Origin: HdN1 sp964473645
GTDB taxonomy: Bacteria; Pseudomonadota; Gammaproteobacteria; Pseudomonadales; Ketobacteraceae
Assembly: GCA_964473645.1 (NCBI GenBank)
Contig: CAYYPW010000003.1
Span: 215,720 to 279,719 of the forward strand
Reading direction: 5' to 3'
Length of the DNA stretch: 64,000 bases
Part shown: one piece after another, positions 38,474-46,681 of the stretch
How the letters are laid out: every line of letters starts with the position of its first letter
How positions within the stretch are numbered: the stretch's first letter is position 1
Made by a program: the position numbers and the translations under genes
Notes under the pieces: model-generated
What the model was told of the DNA's origin: nothing
What the model saw: only the letters and a program-made list of their open reading frames with translations
Database searches by the model: none

Positions 38474-39690
38474 CGGGTTTGCTCCCGCACTTCATCAATG
38501 ACCTGTTGGTAGAGCTTTTCCAGTGCAATTTGGAGGTCTGAATCCAGGTGTTCCTGAGTGAGACGATGTTTAAACACATCCTGTGGCGTCAGCTCTACCA
38601 GTGTCTCTTGTGCATGTCGCCGCAACGGAGTGGGTGTTGTCTGACGTTCACGATGAATACGTAAAATCTCCACGGGCAAGCCGTCTGTTATTTTGCGTAG
38701 TGGTGTCTGCAGGTCGGAAATATAGCCATCCTCGGTGACCGTTATATCGATCCATACAGGTTTTTCAGCGGTGCCGGAGCTTGCAACCTGTTTGAGGGTG
38801 TCTTCAAGGGTGGCCAGCGATCCGCGCACTGCCTGCATGGGCTGAAAGCAGGGCACGGGAAGTGGTGTAATGTTGATGGGGCCTGTTTGCGTGCTGTCGG
38901 AGGTAAACTCAACCAATAACACTTCTTTTTGTTGGCCTGCTTCATCAAAACTCAATGGAATCGGCGACCCGCTGTAACGGATATGGTCAAGGCCCGCCAC
39001 GCGTTGTGGCCGGTGAATATGCCCAAGCGCAATATAGTCAAACGGTGGAAAACCGGCTGCAGGAAAAGCCTCCAGTGAACCGATATATATCTCGCGCACC
39101 GACTCACTCAATTGTGCACCTATTGTGGTGAGATGCCCGGTTGCGATCAGGGGCAAGGGGCCTGTGGTATGACGTAGCTGTTGCGCCTGTTCGAAAAATG
39201 TTTGATAGGTGTCGACAATCGCCTGTTGCAGGCTTTGTTGTTTTTCTGCAAGACTTTGTCCGGATTGACTGCTGAGAACATCACGAGGGCGTAGATAGGG
39301 CAAAGTACAAAGCAGCGCCGCTGTTTCGCCGTGGCGGGTTTTAAGGGGTACCACACTGCTCTCGGCCCGACTGGGAACCACTACGGTATTGAGACAGGCC
39401 AGCAACTCACGCGATTCCCCCAGTACGGCCGCAGAATCATGATTACCGCCGAGCAGCACCAGCGTGACACCGCTGGCCTGCACACCCACCACAAAATTGT
39501 TGTAGAGTTCGCGGGCATAGCTGGGTGGCGTGCCGGTATCGAAGATATCGCCGGCAACAATGACCACATCAATGGCATGTTGCTCGATTTGTTCGGTGAG
39601 CCAGCCGAGAAAGGCCTGATGCTCGGCCATTCGGGTTTTGCCCATGAAATGCTGGCCGAGATGCCAGTCGGAGGTATGGAGTAGGCGCAT
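38470..39690 (-). CDS. sbcD: Exonuclease SbcCD, nuclease subunit SbcD
   Basis: A 406-residue Mre11-like calcineurin-fold nuclease. MRLLHTSDWHLGQHFMG (DxH), VVIVAGDIFDTG (GDxxD), LLGGNHDS (GNHD) and YIALGHIHRPQ (GHxH) are the metal-ligand motifs in order. It gives 3'-5' exonuclease and hairpin-nicking activity in complex with SbcC. It is the first of the sbcDC pair and lies 63 bases after eutC on the same strand. Confidence 0.97.
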   Translation of the reverse strand: MRLLHTSDWHLGQHFMGKTRMAEHQAFLGWLTEQIEQHAIDVVIVAGDIFDTGTPPSYARELYNNFVVGVQASGVTLVLLGGNHDSAAVLGESRELLACLNTVVVPSRAESSVVPLKTRHGETAALLCTLPYLRPRDVLSSQSGQSLAEKQQSLQQAIVDTYQTFFEQAQQLRHTTGPLPLIATGHLTTIGAQLSESVREIYIGSLEAFPAAGFPPFDYIALGHIHRPQRVAGLDHIRYSGSPIPLSFDEAGQQKEVLLVEFTSDSTQTGPINITPLPVPCFQPMQAVRGSLATLEDTLKQVASSGTAEKPVWIDITVTEDGYISDLQTPLRKITDGLPVEILRIHRERQTTPTPLRRHAQETLVELTPQDVFKHRLTQEHLDSDLQIALEKLYQQVIDEVREQTR

Positions 39691-39753
39691 GCAGGTCGGG
39701 CGGTTGACTAGGGGGAGCTGTCATTTAAAGGCAATTTGGGGAAGGTGACAACT

Positions 39754-40512
39754 CTATCCGTCATTCAATGCCGGTTGAAATCCACTTTCATCTTTGAGTT
39801 CAACCCCTGATAGTTGAAGCCGCATGGACTCACGCAGCAGGTAAGCCAGTTTGTGTGCGGCCTCCGAATAGCCAAGCCCTTCAGGCCTCACGTTAGAAAT
39901 GCAGTTGCGTTCGCTATCCATGCGCCCGCGTTGCGGTTGCCAGGTTAAATAAATTCCCAAGCTGTCTGGCGCCGTTAGTCCTGGTCTTTCGCCAATGAGT
40001 ACGAGCACCAGGTTTGCCTGCAGGGCATTACCAACATCATCACCCAATGCTACGCGTGCCTGTTCTGCGATAACGACTGGTGTGTGTGCCCAATCGGTGG
40101 AAAACACATCCCGCAATGCGGTGAGCAGGGGTAGGGCATGGCGTTGCACGGCAATGGAGGAGAGTCCGTCCGCAATGACAATCGTCAGTTCGGGAGTGGG
40201 TGGGTGTTGACGCAAGCACTGGTCACTCGCATGCGTTAATTGTCGACCTTTGTCTGGCCGCAGCAGGTAGGTTTGCCTATCAGGTGCATTACTCTGGGCG
40301 CGCAACGCATGAAAGCCGGCTTCAGCTATTTGTGCTTGCAGGGTTGCATAATCCAGGGGGCGCAACACCGCGTCACGGGCTTGTGCATGAGCGAGGCCAA
40401 ATTTCAACACTTCACGGGTGGGTAAGCTGTTGCCAGCGCGCCCAAGCGCGATGCGGGCCGGTGTGTGCGCACGTAAAGTATCCCACGGGTCAATCTGTAT
40501 CAGTTCGGTCAT
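39754..40512 (-). CDS. eutC: Ethanolamine ammonia-lyase, small subunit
   Basis: A 252-residue light chain of the adenosylcobalamin-dependent lyase that turns ethanolamine into acetaldehyde and ammonia. Family stretches include TPARIALGRAGNSLPTREVL, VIADGLSSIAVQRHALPLL and GERPGLTAPDSLGIYLTW, and a C-terminal NCISNVRPEGL. Its ATG overlaps the eutB stop by four bases (ATGA). Confidence 0.96.
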   Translation of the reverse strand: MTELIQIDPWDTLRAHTPARIALGRAGNSLPTREVLKFGLAHAQARDAVLRPLDYATLQAQIAEAGFHALRAQSNAPDRQTYLLRPDKGRQLTHASDQCLRQHPPTPELTIVIADGLSSIAVQRHALPLLTALRDVFSTDWAHTPVVIAEQARVALGDDVGNALQANLVLVLIGERPGLTAPDSLGIYLTWQPQRGRMDSERNCISNVRPEGLGYSEAAHKLAYLLRESMRLQLSGVELKDESGFQPALNDG

Positions 40513-41903
40513 AGCTTGCCAGTGGCCTCCGCTATATGCTGCAAGAGTCGATGGTTTTGTTGGATGCCGTGCAGCTGACCATGGCCGTTAACAATGGCCA
40601 TGCGTTGCAGCCATTGATCGAATTCGGGAGCGCGTTTAAGACCCAGCACTTGCCGTAAATAGAGGGCATCGTGAAATGAGGTGCTTTGGTAATTGAGCAT
40701 GATGTCATCTGCACCGGGTACGCCCATGATGAAATTCACGCCCGCCGCCCCTAGCAGGGTGAGCAGTGTATCCATGTCATCCTGATCGGCTTCGGCATGA
40801 TTGGTGTAGCAGACGTCGCAGCCCATTGGCAATCCTAACAATTTGCCGCAGAAGTGATCTTCAAGCCCGGCACGAATAATCTGTTTGCCGTCGTAAAGAT
40901 ATTCGGGGCCGATAAAACCGACCACGGTATTGACCAGCAAAGGTTTGAATTCGCGCGCGACAGCATAGGCACGGGCTTCACAGGTTTGTTGATCAACGCC
41001 GTGATGGGCATTGGCAGATAATGCACTGCCTTGTCCGGTTTCAAAATACATGACATTGTCGCCCACGGTGCCGCGCTTGAGAGCCAGCGCCGTTTCACGT
41101 GCTTCGCCCAGCAGATCTAGCGTTATACCAAAGCTTTCATTGGCTTTTTGCGTACCAGCAATCGATTGAAACACCAAATCGACTGGCGCACCGGCGTGCA
41201 TGGCCTGAATCTGGGTAGTAACGTGGGTCAGCACGCAACTTTGCATGGGGATTTCAAAGCGTTGGCGGAGTTCGTCCATCAGTTGCCACAAACGGATTAA
41301 CGTTGGCAGTGCGTCGCTGGCGGGATTGATGCCCACTGTGGCATCGCCCGCGCCGTATAAAAGCCCATCGAGCATGCTGGCAGCGATTCCGCTGACATCG
41401 TCGGTTGGGTGATTGGGTTGTAAGCGTACTGCGAGATGACCTGGTAGACCCAGGGTGTTGCGAAAACGGGTGATCACTTGGCATTTTTTTGCCACCAGGA
41501 TGAGATCCTGATTGCGCATCAGTTTGCTGACGGCGGCGGCCATTTCGGGCGTTATGCCGGATGCCGTGGGTGCCAGGGTGGCGCTGTTGGTGCTGTCCAG
41601 CAGCAACCAGTCACGAAAGTCGCCCACGGTTAAATGCGAGATGGCTGCGAAAGCCTGCTTGTCATGTCGATCCAGAATTAATCGTGTGACATCGTCGATT
41701 TCGTAGGGAATCACTGCTTCGTTGAGAAATTGTTTGAGGGGCACGTCTGCCAACGCCATACGCGCGGCCATGCGCTCTTCATAACTGGCTGCAGCCAGCC
41801 CCGCCAGGTAGTCCCCCGATCTGGCCGGGCTGGCTTTTGCCAACAGGGTTTTCAGATCCTCAAAGTGGTAACGTGTATCGCCCACTTGTGTGTGGAACGG
41901 CAT
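40509..41903 (-). CDS. eutB: Ethanolamine ammonia-lyase, large subunit
   Basis: A 464-residue TIM-barrel catalytic subunit, the usual length. VGINPASDALPTLIRLWQLM, SIAGTQKANESFGI, YFETGQGSALSANAHHGVDQ and GFIGPEYLYDGKQI line the substrate and cobalamin site. GGAGG precedes the ATG at 41903. The operon has only eat-eutBC, with no microcompartment shell or reactivase genes in the window, so this is the simple assimilatory version known from Pseudomonas. Confidence 0.97.
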   Translation of the reverse strand: MPFHTQVGDTRYHFEDLKTLLAKASPARSGDYLAGLAAASYEERMAARMALADVPLKQFLNEAVIPYEIDDVTRLILDRHDKQAFAAISHLTVGDFRDWLLLDSTNSATLAPTASGITPEMAAAVSKLMRNQDLILVAKKCQVITRFRNTLGLPGHLAVRLQPNHPTDDVSGIAASMLDGLLYGAGDATVGINPASDALPTLIRLWQLMDELRQRFEIPMQSCVLTHVTTQIQAMHAGAPVDLVFQSIAGTQKANESFGITLDLLGEARETALALKRGTVGDNVMYFETGQGSALSANAHHGVDQQTCEARAYAVAREFKPLLVNTVVGFIGPEYLYDGKQIIRAGLEDHFCGKLLGLPMGCDVCYTNHAEADQDDMDTLLTLLGAAGVNFIMGVPGADDIMLNYQSTSFHDALYLRQVLGLKRAPEFDQWLQRMAIVNGHGQLHGIQQNHRLLQHIAEATGKL

Positions 41904-41992
41904 CTGCGCCTCCGTAACGGCTATCCTGATCGGCTGTCCGGGCATGACAAGCTGTTTGCCTTATCCCGGTGTCGATCAGGATAGCATAGCGC

Positions 41993-43363
41993 TCAGGCTG
42001 GTTCACCGGTGAGTAAACTGTCGCTGATGGCGGTTGCACGTTGGTGCGCCGTGAACTGAAAATACACAAAACCCAGCGCCATAAAACCCACAAAGATCAA
42101 ACCAATCGTTGTGTTAAACCACGCCATTGCGGCCAAGCAAACCAATGCGAGCAGCAAGGCGATGGCGGGTACCACCGGGTAGCCCGGCGCAATAAAGGTA
42201 CGTTCCAGCCCCGGTTCACTTTTACGCAGCTTGAAGAGACTCAACATGCTCATGATATACATCACGATGGCACCAAAGACAGACATGGTGATCATGGCCG
42301 CAGTGAGTGTCATACCTTGCAAATTGATGATGCCGTCGCTGTAAATAGCAGCAATTCCCACGATACCGCCGGCAATAATGGCGCGGTGCGGAGTTTGAAA
42401 ACGCGAGAGCTTGGCCAGGCCAGCGGGCAAATATCCTGCCCGGGCCAATGCAAAAAACTGACGCGAATACCCAAGAATAATCCCGTGAAAGCTGGCCACC
42501 AGGCCAAAGAGCCCAATCCACACCAGCATATGCAACCATCCTGAATCGTCTCCCACTACCGCTTTCATTGCTTGTGGTAGCGGATCATTGATATTGGACA
42601 GTGTCTTCCAGTCGCCGACGCCGCCGGCAAAAATCATGACACCCAAGGCCAGCGTTACCAGCGTGAGAATGCCTGATATATAGGCTTTGGGAATGGTGCG
42701 TTTCGGGTCTTTGGCTTCTTCTGCGGCCATGGCGGCGCCTTCTATGGCCAGAAAGAACCAGATCGCAAACGGGATGGCAGCAAACATGCCACTGATCGCG
42801 CCCAGGCTGAATTCACTGCTACCCGCCCACCCGTTAAGCACGAAATTACTGAAGCTGAAACCCGGTGCCACCACGCCCATGAACACAAGTAATTCGAGCA
42901 CCGCCAAAATCGTCACCAGTAACTCAAACGTGGCGGCAATGCTGATACCGACAATATTCAATCCCATGAAAATGATGTAGGCGCCCACGGCTGCCAGCTT
43001 GGGGTCTAGCCCCTGAAACTGCACGTTAAGATAGGCGCCGATGGCCATGGCAATGGCGGGCGGGGCAAACACGAATTCGATCAGTGTGGCGAGCCCCGCA
43101 ATCATTCCAGCTTTCTCACCAAAGGCGCGACGGCTGTAGGCGAAGGGCCCGCCTGCGTGCGGAATGGCCGTGGTCAGCTCGGTAAAACTGAAAATAAAGC
43201 AGGTGTACATGGTGGCCACCATCAGGGTGGTCACCAGAAATCCCAGGGTGCCGGCGACTCCCCAGCCGTAGCTCCATCCAAAATATTCTCCCGATATCAC
43301 CAAACCCACTGCGATACCCCACAGGTGTGGTGTACCCAGACTTGCTTTCAATGTCGTACTCAT
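41993..43363 (-). CDS. eat: Ethanolamine permease
   Basis: A 456-residue APC-superfamily transporter with about 12 membrane helices. LWGIAVGLVISGEYFGWSYGW and TELTTAIPHAGGPFAYSRRAFG are characteristic of the ethanolamine permease branch. Position directly upstream of eutBC on the same strand supports the substrate. GAGGGC sits eight bases before the ATG at 43363. A sigma-54-type promoter lies just upstream. Confidence 0.95.
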   Translation of the reverse strand: MSTTLKASLGTPHLWGIAVGLVISGEYFGWSYGWGVAGTLGFLVTTLMVATMYTCFIFSFTELTTAIPHAGGPFAYSRRAFGEKAGMIAGLATLIEFVFAPPAIAMAIGAYLNVQFQGLDPKLAAVGAYIIFMGLNIVGISIAATFELLVTILAVLELLVFMGVVAPGFSFSNFVLNGWAGSSEFSLGAISGMFAAIPFAIWFFLAIEGAAMAAEEAKDPKRTIPKAYISGILTLVTLALGVMIFAGGVGDWKTLSNINDPLPQAMKAVVGDDSGWLHMLVWIGLFGLVASFHGIILGYSRQFFALARAGYLPAGLAKLSRFQTPHRAIIAGGIVGIAAIYSDGIINLQGMTLTAAMITMSVFGAIVMYIMSMLSLFKLRKSEPGLERTFIAPGYPVVPAIALLLALVCLAAMAWFNTTIGLIFVGFMALGFVYFQFTAHQRATAISDSLLTGEPA

Positions 43364-43401
43364 GGTCACGCCCTCGCTATTGATGGGATCGCAAGGACAG
43401 G

Positions 43402-43417
43402 AGCAGGGTTTGTGCCA
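43402..43417 (-). promoter_or_regulatory. Sigma-54 (RpoN) -24/-12 promoter for eat-eutBC
   Basis: On the minus strand TGGCACAAACCCTGCT matches TGGCACG-N4-TTGCW at all but two positions, with the invariant GG and GC correctly spaced. The predicted start site would be about 28 bases before the eat ATG. In Pseudomonas aeruginosa the same operon is known to depend on RpoN and an enhancer-binding protein. Confidence 0.75.
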
Positions 43418-43595
43418 ACGCGGTTCAGTGTTTACGGTAGCTGCGATATGCCCGTTGGTGGCGTATAGACACAGACACCGTTGGTTTTACCCGGTGAGGC
43501 GAGCATTGAGATGGCGCAGATACAAAAGTTATTTCCCCTTTTGTGTGCAAAAACGATGGGTGATTGAGCTTATTCCAGGGGCAACAGGGGCATCG

Positions 43596-43618
43596 TTATC
43601 CACATTATCTGTGGATAA
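43596..43618. repeat. Head-to-head DnaA-box pair, copy 1
   Basis: TTATCCACA, spacer TTATC, TGTGGATAA: two perfect consensus DnaA boxes facing each other. The flank continues GTGTGTGGGCAAG, shared with copy 2. Confidence 0.85.
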
Positions 43619-43918
43619 GTGTGTGGGCAAGACGTGTTCATGTGTGCCAAAGCAAGAGCTTAAAGGGGGTTGTAAAAGTAGTGCAATATTTGATCGCTTT
43701 TTGGCGCGGGTGCGTGGTTAACATGTGTGGAAATGGAAGGCAAGCCTTGACATTGCTAACGGAACCATGATTGCAGGCCCACCTTCACGCTGGCTGCGCA
43801 GTGGCGAGTGACACTTGGTTTCCTCGTTACGGAAAGGCAGTAATTTGCGCTGTGTCACAAATAATGAAGAGATGAACCATGTCTTGCAGAATAAGGCAAG
43901 TATTTCAAAATAGTGCCA

Positions 43919-43941
43919 TTATCCACAGTTGCTGTGGATAA
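43919..43941. repeat. Head-to-head DnaA-box pair, copy 2
   Basis: TTATCCACA, spacer GTTGC, TGTGGATAA, again followed by a CTTTGTGGGCAAG flank. Same orientation, box spacing and flank as copy 1, 323 bp away. Confidence 0.85.
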
Positions 43942-44115
43942 CTTTGTGGGCAAGGGGTGGTAAAGTGTCCGTGAAGCAGAGCGTTAGAGTGCTGGCAAAA
44001 TCAGTACAAAAAACGATCTGCTTGGTTTTCCTGGTAAAAGATTTTAAATATTGTCTTTGCCCCGCAACCCAACTGCGTTGTTATCGGTGAAAAAACAGGG
44101 TAGCCGTTATTTCAG

Positions 44116-44265
44116 CTAAGCGTTGCTTCGGCAGGATTTTGCACCAGCGCAGCCGTTACAGCTGCTGCAACTGCCCGAACCCGGGCGCCGTGTCGGCCAA
44201 TAGTGCCTCAGGATAAATAGTGCCGAGAGCACTACGCACGATCCCACGATTATTTCTTGCCACAT
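44116..44265 (-). CDS. FeoB-associated Cys-rich membrane protein
   Basis: A 49-residue protein: MWQEIIVGSCVVLSALFILR forms one membrane helix, followed by a short Cys cluster, C-x2-C-x2-C-x5-C (CSSCNGCAGAKSC). This is the layout of the small FeoB-associated Cys-rich family. GGAGG lies ten bases before the ATG. It starts 33 bases after feoB on the same strand, giving the order feoA-feoB-this gene, so a supporting role in ferrous iron uptake is likely. It may occupy the place of FeoC. Confidence 0.8.
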   Translation of the reverse strand: MWQEIIVGSCVVLSALFILRHYWPTRRPGSGSCSSCNGCAGAKSCRSNA

Positions 44266-44298
44266 ACTCGCTTTACCTCCTGTGTTGCTGGCAACAGC

Positions 44299-46146
44299 TT
44301 AACTCAGTGTTATCAATGCCACCCGATAGGTTGCCAGTGCCGCCAGATAGGCGAGCACGAACAAATAGGCGGTGAACATCACCGTCGCAGCCCCGGAATT
44401 GGTCTCACGCCTGACGACAGCAATGGTTGATATGCATTGTGGTGCATAGACAAACCAGGCCAGGTAGCCTAACGCGACCGGTAAGCTCCAGCTCGCTGAC
44501 AGCGTTTGGCCCAATGCGGTGTCGATGGTCGTGCCGCTGATGGCATAGACGGTGGCCAGTACACTGACGGCCACCTCACGAGCGGCCATGGCGGGTATCA
44601 ACGCAATGCACATCTGCCAATTGAAACCCAGGGGTTGAAATAACGGTTGCATCCAGTGCCCCAGTATGCCCGCAAAGCTGTATTCAATGGCGGGACGTGT
44701 GGCATCGACTGGCGCATGGGGGTAAGTCGCCAGAAACCACACCAAAATGGACAGCGCCAGAATGATGGTGCCCACGCGCCGCAAAAAAATCATCGTGCGT
44801 TCACGTAAGCCCAGGATTAAATGGTAGGGCATGGGCCAGCGATAGCTTGGCAGCTCCATCAACAAGGGAAATTCATCCTGGGTTTTACGTAGCCGGATAA
44901 CGCCAGCGATCAGCGCCGCACTCAGTATCCCTGCCATATAAAGGGCAAACAGGGTCAGGCCTTGCAAATTGAATATTCCCCAGACGGTTTGCTCGGGAAT
45001 AAAGGCGGCGATGACCAAGGTATACACCGGCAGGCGTGCCGAACACGTCATGAGGGGCGCTACCATGATGGTCGCCAGCCTTTCGCGCGGATCTTGCACG
45101 GAGCGGGTCGCCATAATGCCGGGAACCGCGCAGGCAAAGCTCGACAACATCGGAATAAACGAGCGTCCGGAAAGTCCCACGCCTCGCATTGGGCGATCAA
45201 GCAGGAAGGCCGCACGTGGCAAGTAACCGGAGTCTTCGAGCACCAGAATAAAGAAAAACAGAATAATGATCTGCGGCAGAAACACCAGCACACTGCCTGT
45301 ACCCGCGATCAAGCCATCGACCAGAAAATCTTTCAACACGCCCTCAGGTAAATGGCTCCCCACCCAGGCACCCGCAGTTTGCATGCCCACATCGATCAGA
45401 TCCACCAGCGGTGATGCCCAGGCAAACACGGCTTGAAAGGTGGCGAGTAACACCACCAATAAAAGGATCATGCCCAACACAGGATGCATGACGATCGCAT
45501 CCAGGCGGTCTTGCCATAACGGTGTGGATGAGGGTTGGGTGACAAACCGGGACAGCAGCGTCTCTATGCGTGAGTAGATGGATTCAACCGATTCGTGGCG
45601 TGAGAGCGATTGTGGCGAAAGGGGGGCATGCGTGTAGGTGTGGGTATAAGTCGCCAACACTTCGCGCAGCGTATCTACTCCGTTGCGGTGCACAGCAACA
45701 GTTTCGACCACCGGAATCCCAAGGGCGTTTGACAAGCCGGCGCAATCGATAGTGATCCCGCGCGCACGCGCTGCATCGGCTTGATTTAACGCCAGTACCA
45801 AGGGGCGCTGCAAACACTGCAATTCCAACACCAGACGTAAACCCAGGCGCAGGTTGGTGGCGTCGACCACGGCGATCAACACATCGGGCACAGCCTCACC
45901 CGGCATTTGCCCGAGAATCACGTCACGAGCGACCTGTTCGTCTGGGGAAGTAACGAACAAGCTGTAGGTGCCGGGGAGATCAATCAGTTCTGCGCCATCG
46001 CTACGACCGGTAATCAACCCGGAACGGCGTTCCACCGTGACCCCTGCATAGTTGGCGACTTTGGCGCGGGCGCCAGTGAGGCGGTTGAATAGCGAGGTTT
46101 TTCCACAATTGGGGTTGCCCAGGAGTGCAAAGCGCAGGGTGCTCAT
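44299..46146 (-). CDS. feoB: Ferrous iron transporter FeoB
   Basis: A 615-residue inner-membrane Fe2+ transporter. The N-terminal G domain has GNPNCGKTSLFNRLTG (G1), GVTVER (G2), DLPGTYSL (G3) and NQAD (G4). The membrane part has two gate regions, IPMLSSFACAVPGIMATRS and IPAMAAREVAVSVLATVYAI, with the conserved Cys in FACAVPG. It is shorter than E. coli FeoB (about 770) but within the family range. It follows feoA by two bases. Confidence 0.96.
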   Translation of the reverse strand: MSTLRFALLGNPNCGKTSLFNRLTGARAKVANYAGVTVERRSGLITGRSDGAELIDLPGTYSLFVTSPDEQVARDVILGQMPGEAVPDVLIAVVDATNLRLGLRLVLELQCLQRPLVLALNQADAARARGITIDCAGLSNALGIPVVETVAVHRNGVDTLREVLATYTHTYTHAPLSPQSLSRHESVESIYSRIETLLSRFVTQPSSTPLWQDRLDAIVMHPVLGMILLLVVLLATFQAVFAWASPLVDLIDVGMQTAGAWVGSHLPEGVLKDFLVDGLIAGTGSVLVFLPQIIILFFFILVLEDSGYLPRAAFLLDRPMRGVGLSGRSFIPMLSSFACAVPGIMATRSVQDPRERLATIMVAPLMTCSARLPVYTLVIAAFIPEQTVWGIFNLQGLTLFALYMAGILSAALIAGVIRLRKTQDEFPLLMELPSYRWPMPYHLILGLRERTMIFLRRVGTIILALSILVWFLATYPHAPVDATRPAIEYSFAGILGHWMQPLFQPLGFNWQMCIALIPAMAAREVAVSVLATVYAISGTTIDTALGQTLSASWSLPVALGYLAWFVYAPQCISTIAVVRRETNSGAATVMFTAYLFVLAYLAALATYRVALITLS

Positions 46147-46148
46147 GG

Positions 46149-46442
46149 TCAGCCCTCCACAGGCGAGACCAGGATCTTGCTGGCTTCGGCGCGACGCAGG
46201 GCGAATTTGGTGCCGTTGATTTGCACGGCCATGGGGTCGCGTCCGAGCAACCCGAAACCGATTACTTTGAGTCGTGCGCCGGGCAGAAACCCGAGCTCTT
46301 TCAGACGTTGGTTGACTTGATTGTCATTGAGTCCAAATCGGTGATGGACTGCTAAATCAATGACTTGAACCTGGGCATGCTTGCCGCATTGATCCAGGCG
46401 CAACGCCTTGGGTGTGCTGATGGGGGAGGGGGATAACTTCAT
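46149..46442 (-). CDS. feoA: Ferrous iron transport protein FeoA
   Basis: A 97-residue cytosolic SH3-like protein that supports FeoB. QRLKELGFLPGARLKVIGFGLLGRDPMAVQINGTKFALRRAEASKI is the FeoA pattern (LxxLGFxPG, then the RxxEAxxI end). It is first of the feoA-feoB operon; a possible Fur box lies upstream. Confidence 0.94.
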   Translation of the reverse strand: MKLSPSPISTPKALRLDQCGKHAQVQVIDLAVHHRFGLNDNQVNQRLKELGFLPGARLKVIGFGLLGRDPMAVQINGTKFALRRAEASKILVSPVEG

Positions 46443-46459
46443 ACTACGATGCCCGCCAC

Positions 46460-46479
46460 TAATGAGAATGAATATGATT
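46460..46479 (-). promoter_or_regulatory. Candidate Fur box upstream of feoA
   Basis: TAATGAGAATGAATATGATT contains three adjacent hexamers close to the GATAAT/GAATGA Fur unit and is placed 18-37 bases before the feoA ATG. Fur repression of feoAB is general in Proteobacteria; the match here is imperfect. Confidence 0.4.
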
Positions 46480-46681
46480 TGTGATTATGATGTCATTTGC
46501 TGATCCATTTCTCAATTTGATCCTGGATGATCTTTGGGGGTATTGATAACGATCAAGGATTTGCCTCGCCAAAGTTCAACGGCGGCTATTCACCTGTGGA
46601 TCAACGTCTTTTTTAGCCCCCGGATATTTGTTATCTTGTTTAAAGTGTAATAGGAATACAATTATATAAAAGGGTATAAAA

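Larger units (their letters stand above)
43364..44115. other. Gene-free region with paired DnaA boxes
   Basis: No credible gene lies in this 752-bp stretch between eat and the FeoB-associated gene. It holds the sigma-54 promoter of eat, two DnaA-box palindromes 323 bp apart with shared flanks, and an AT-rich patch near 44036-44053 (AAAAGATTTTAAATATTG). No dnaA, dnaN, mnmG or partition gene is nearby. Confidence 0.75.

Noticed and set aside
43364..44115. Chromosomal replication origin oriC
   Set aside because: DnaA boxes are present, but no dnaA, dnaN, rpmH, mnmG or par genes are near, and I cannot compute skew. I report it only as an origin-like or DnaA-binding region.
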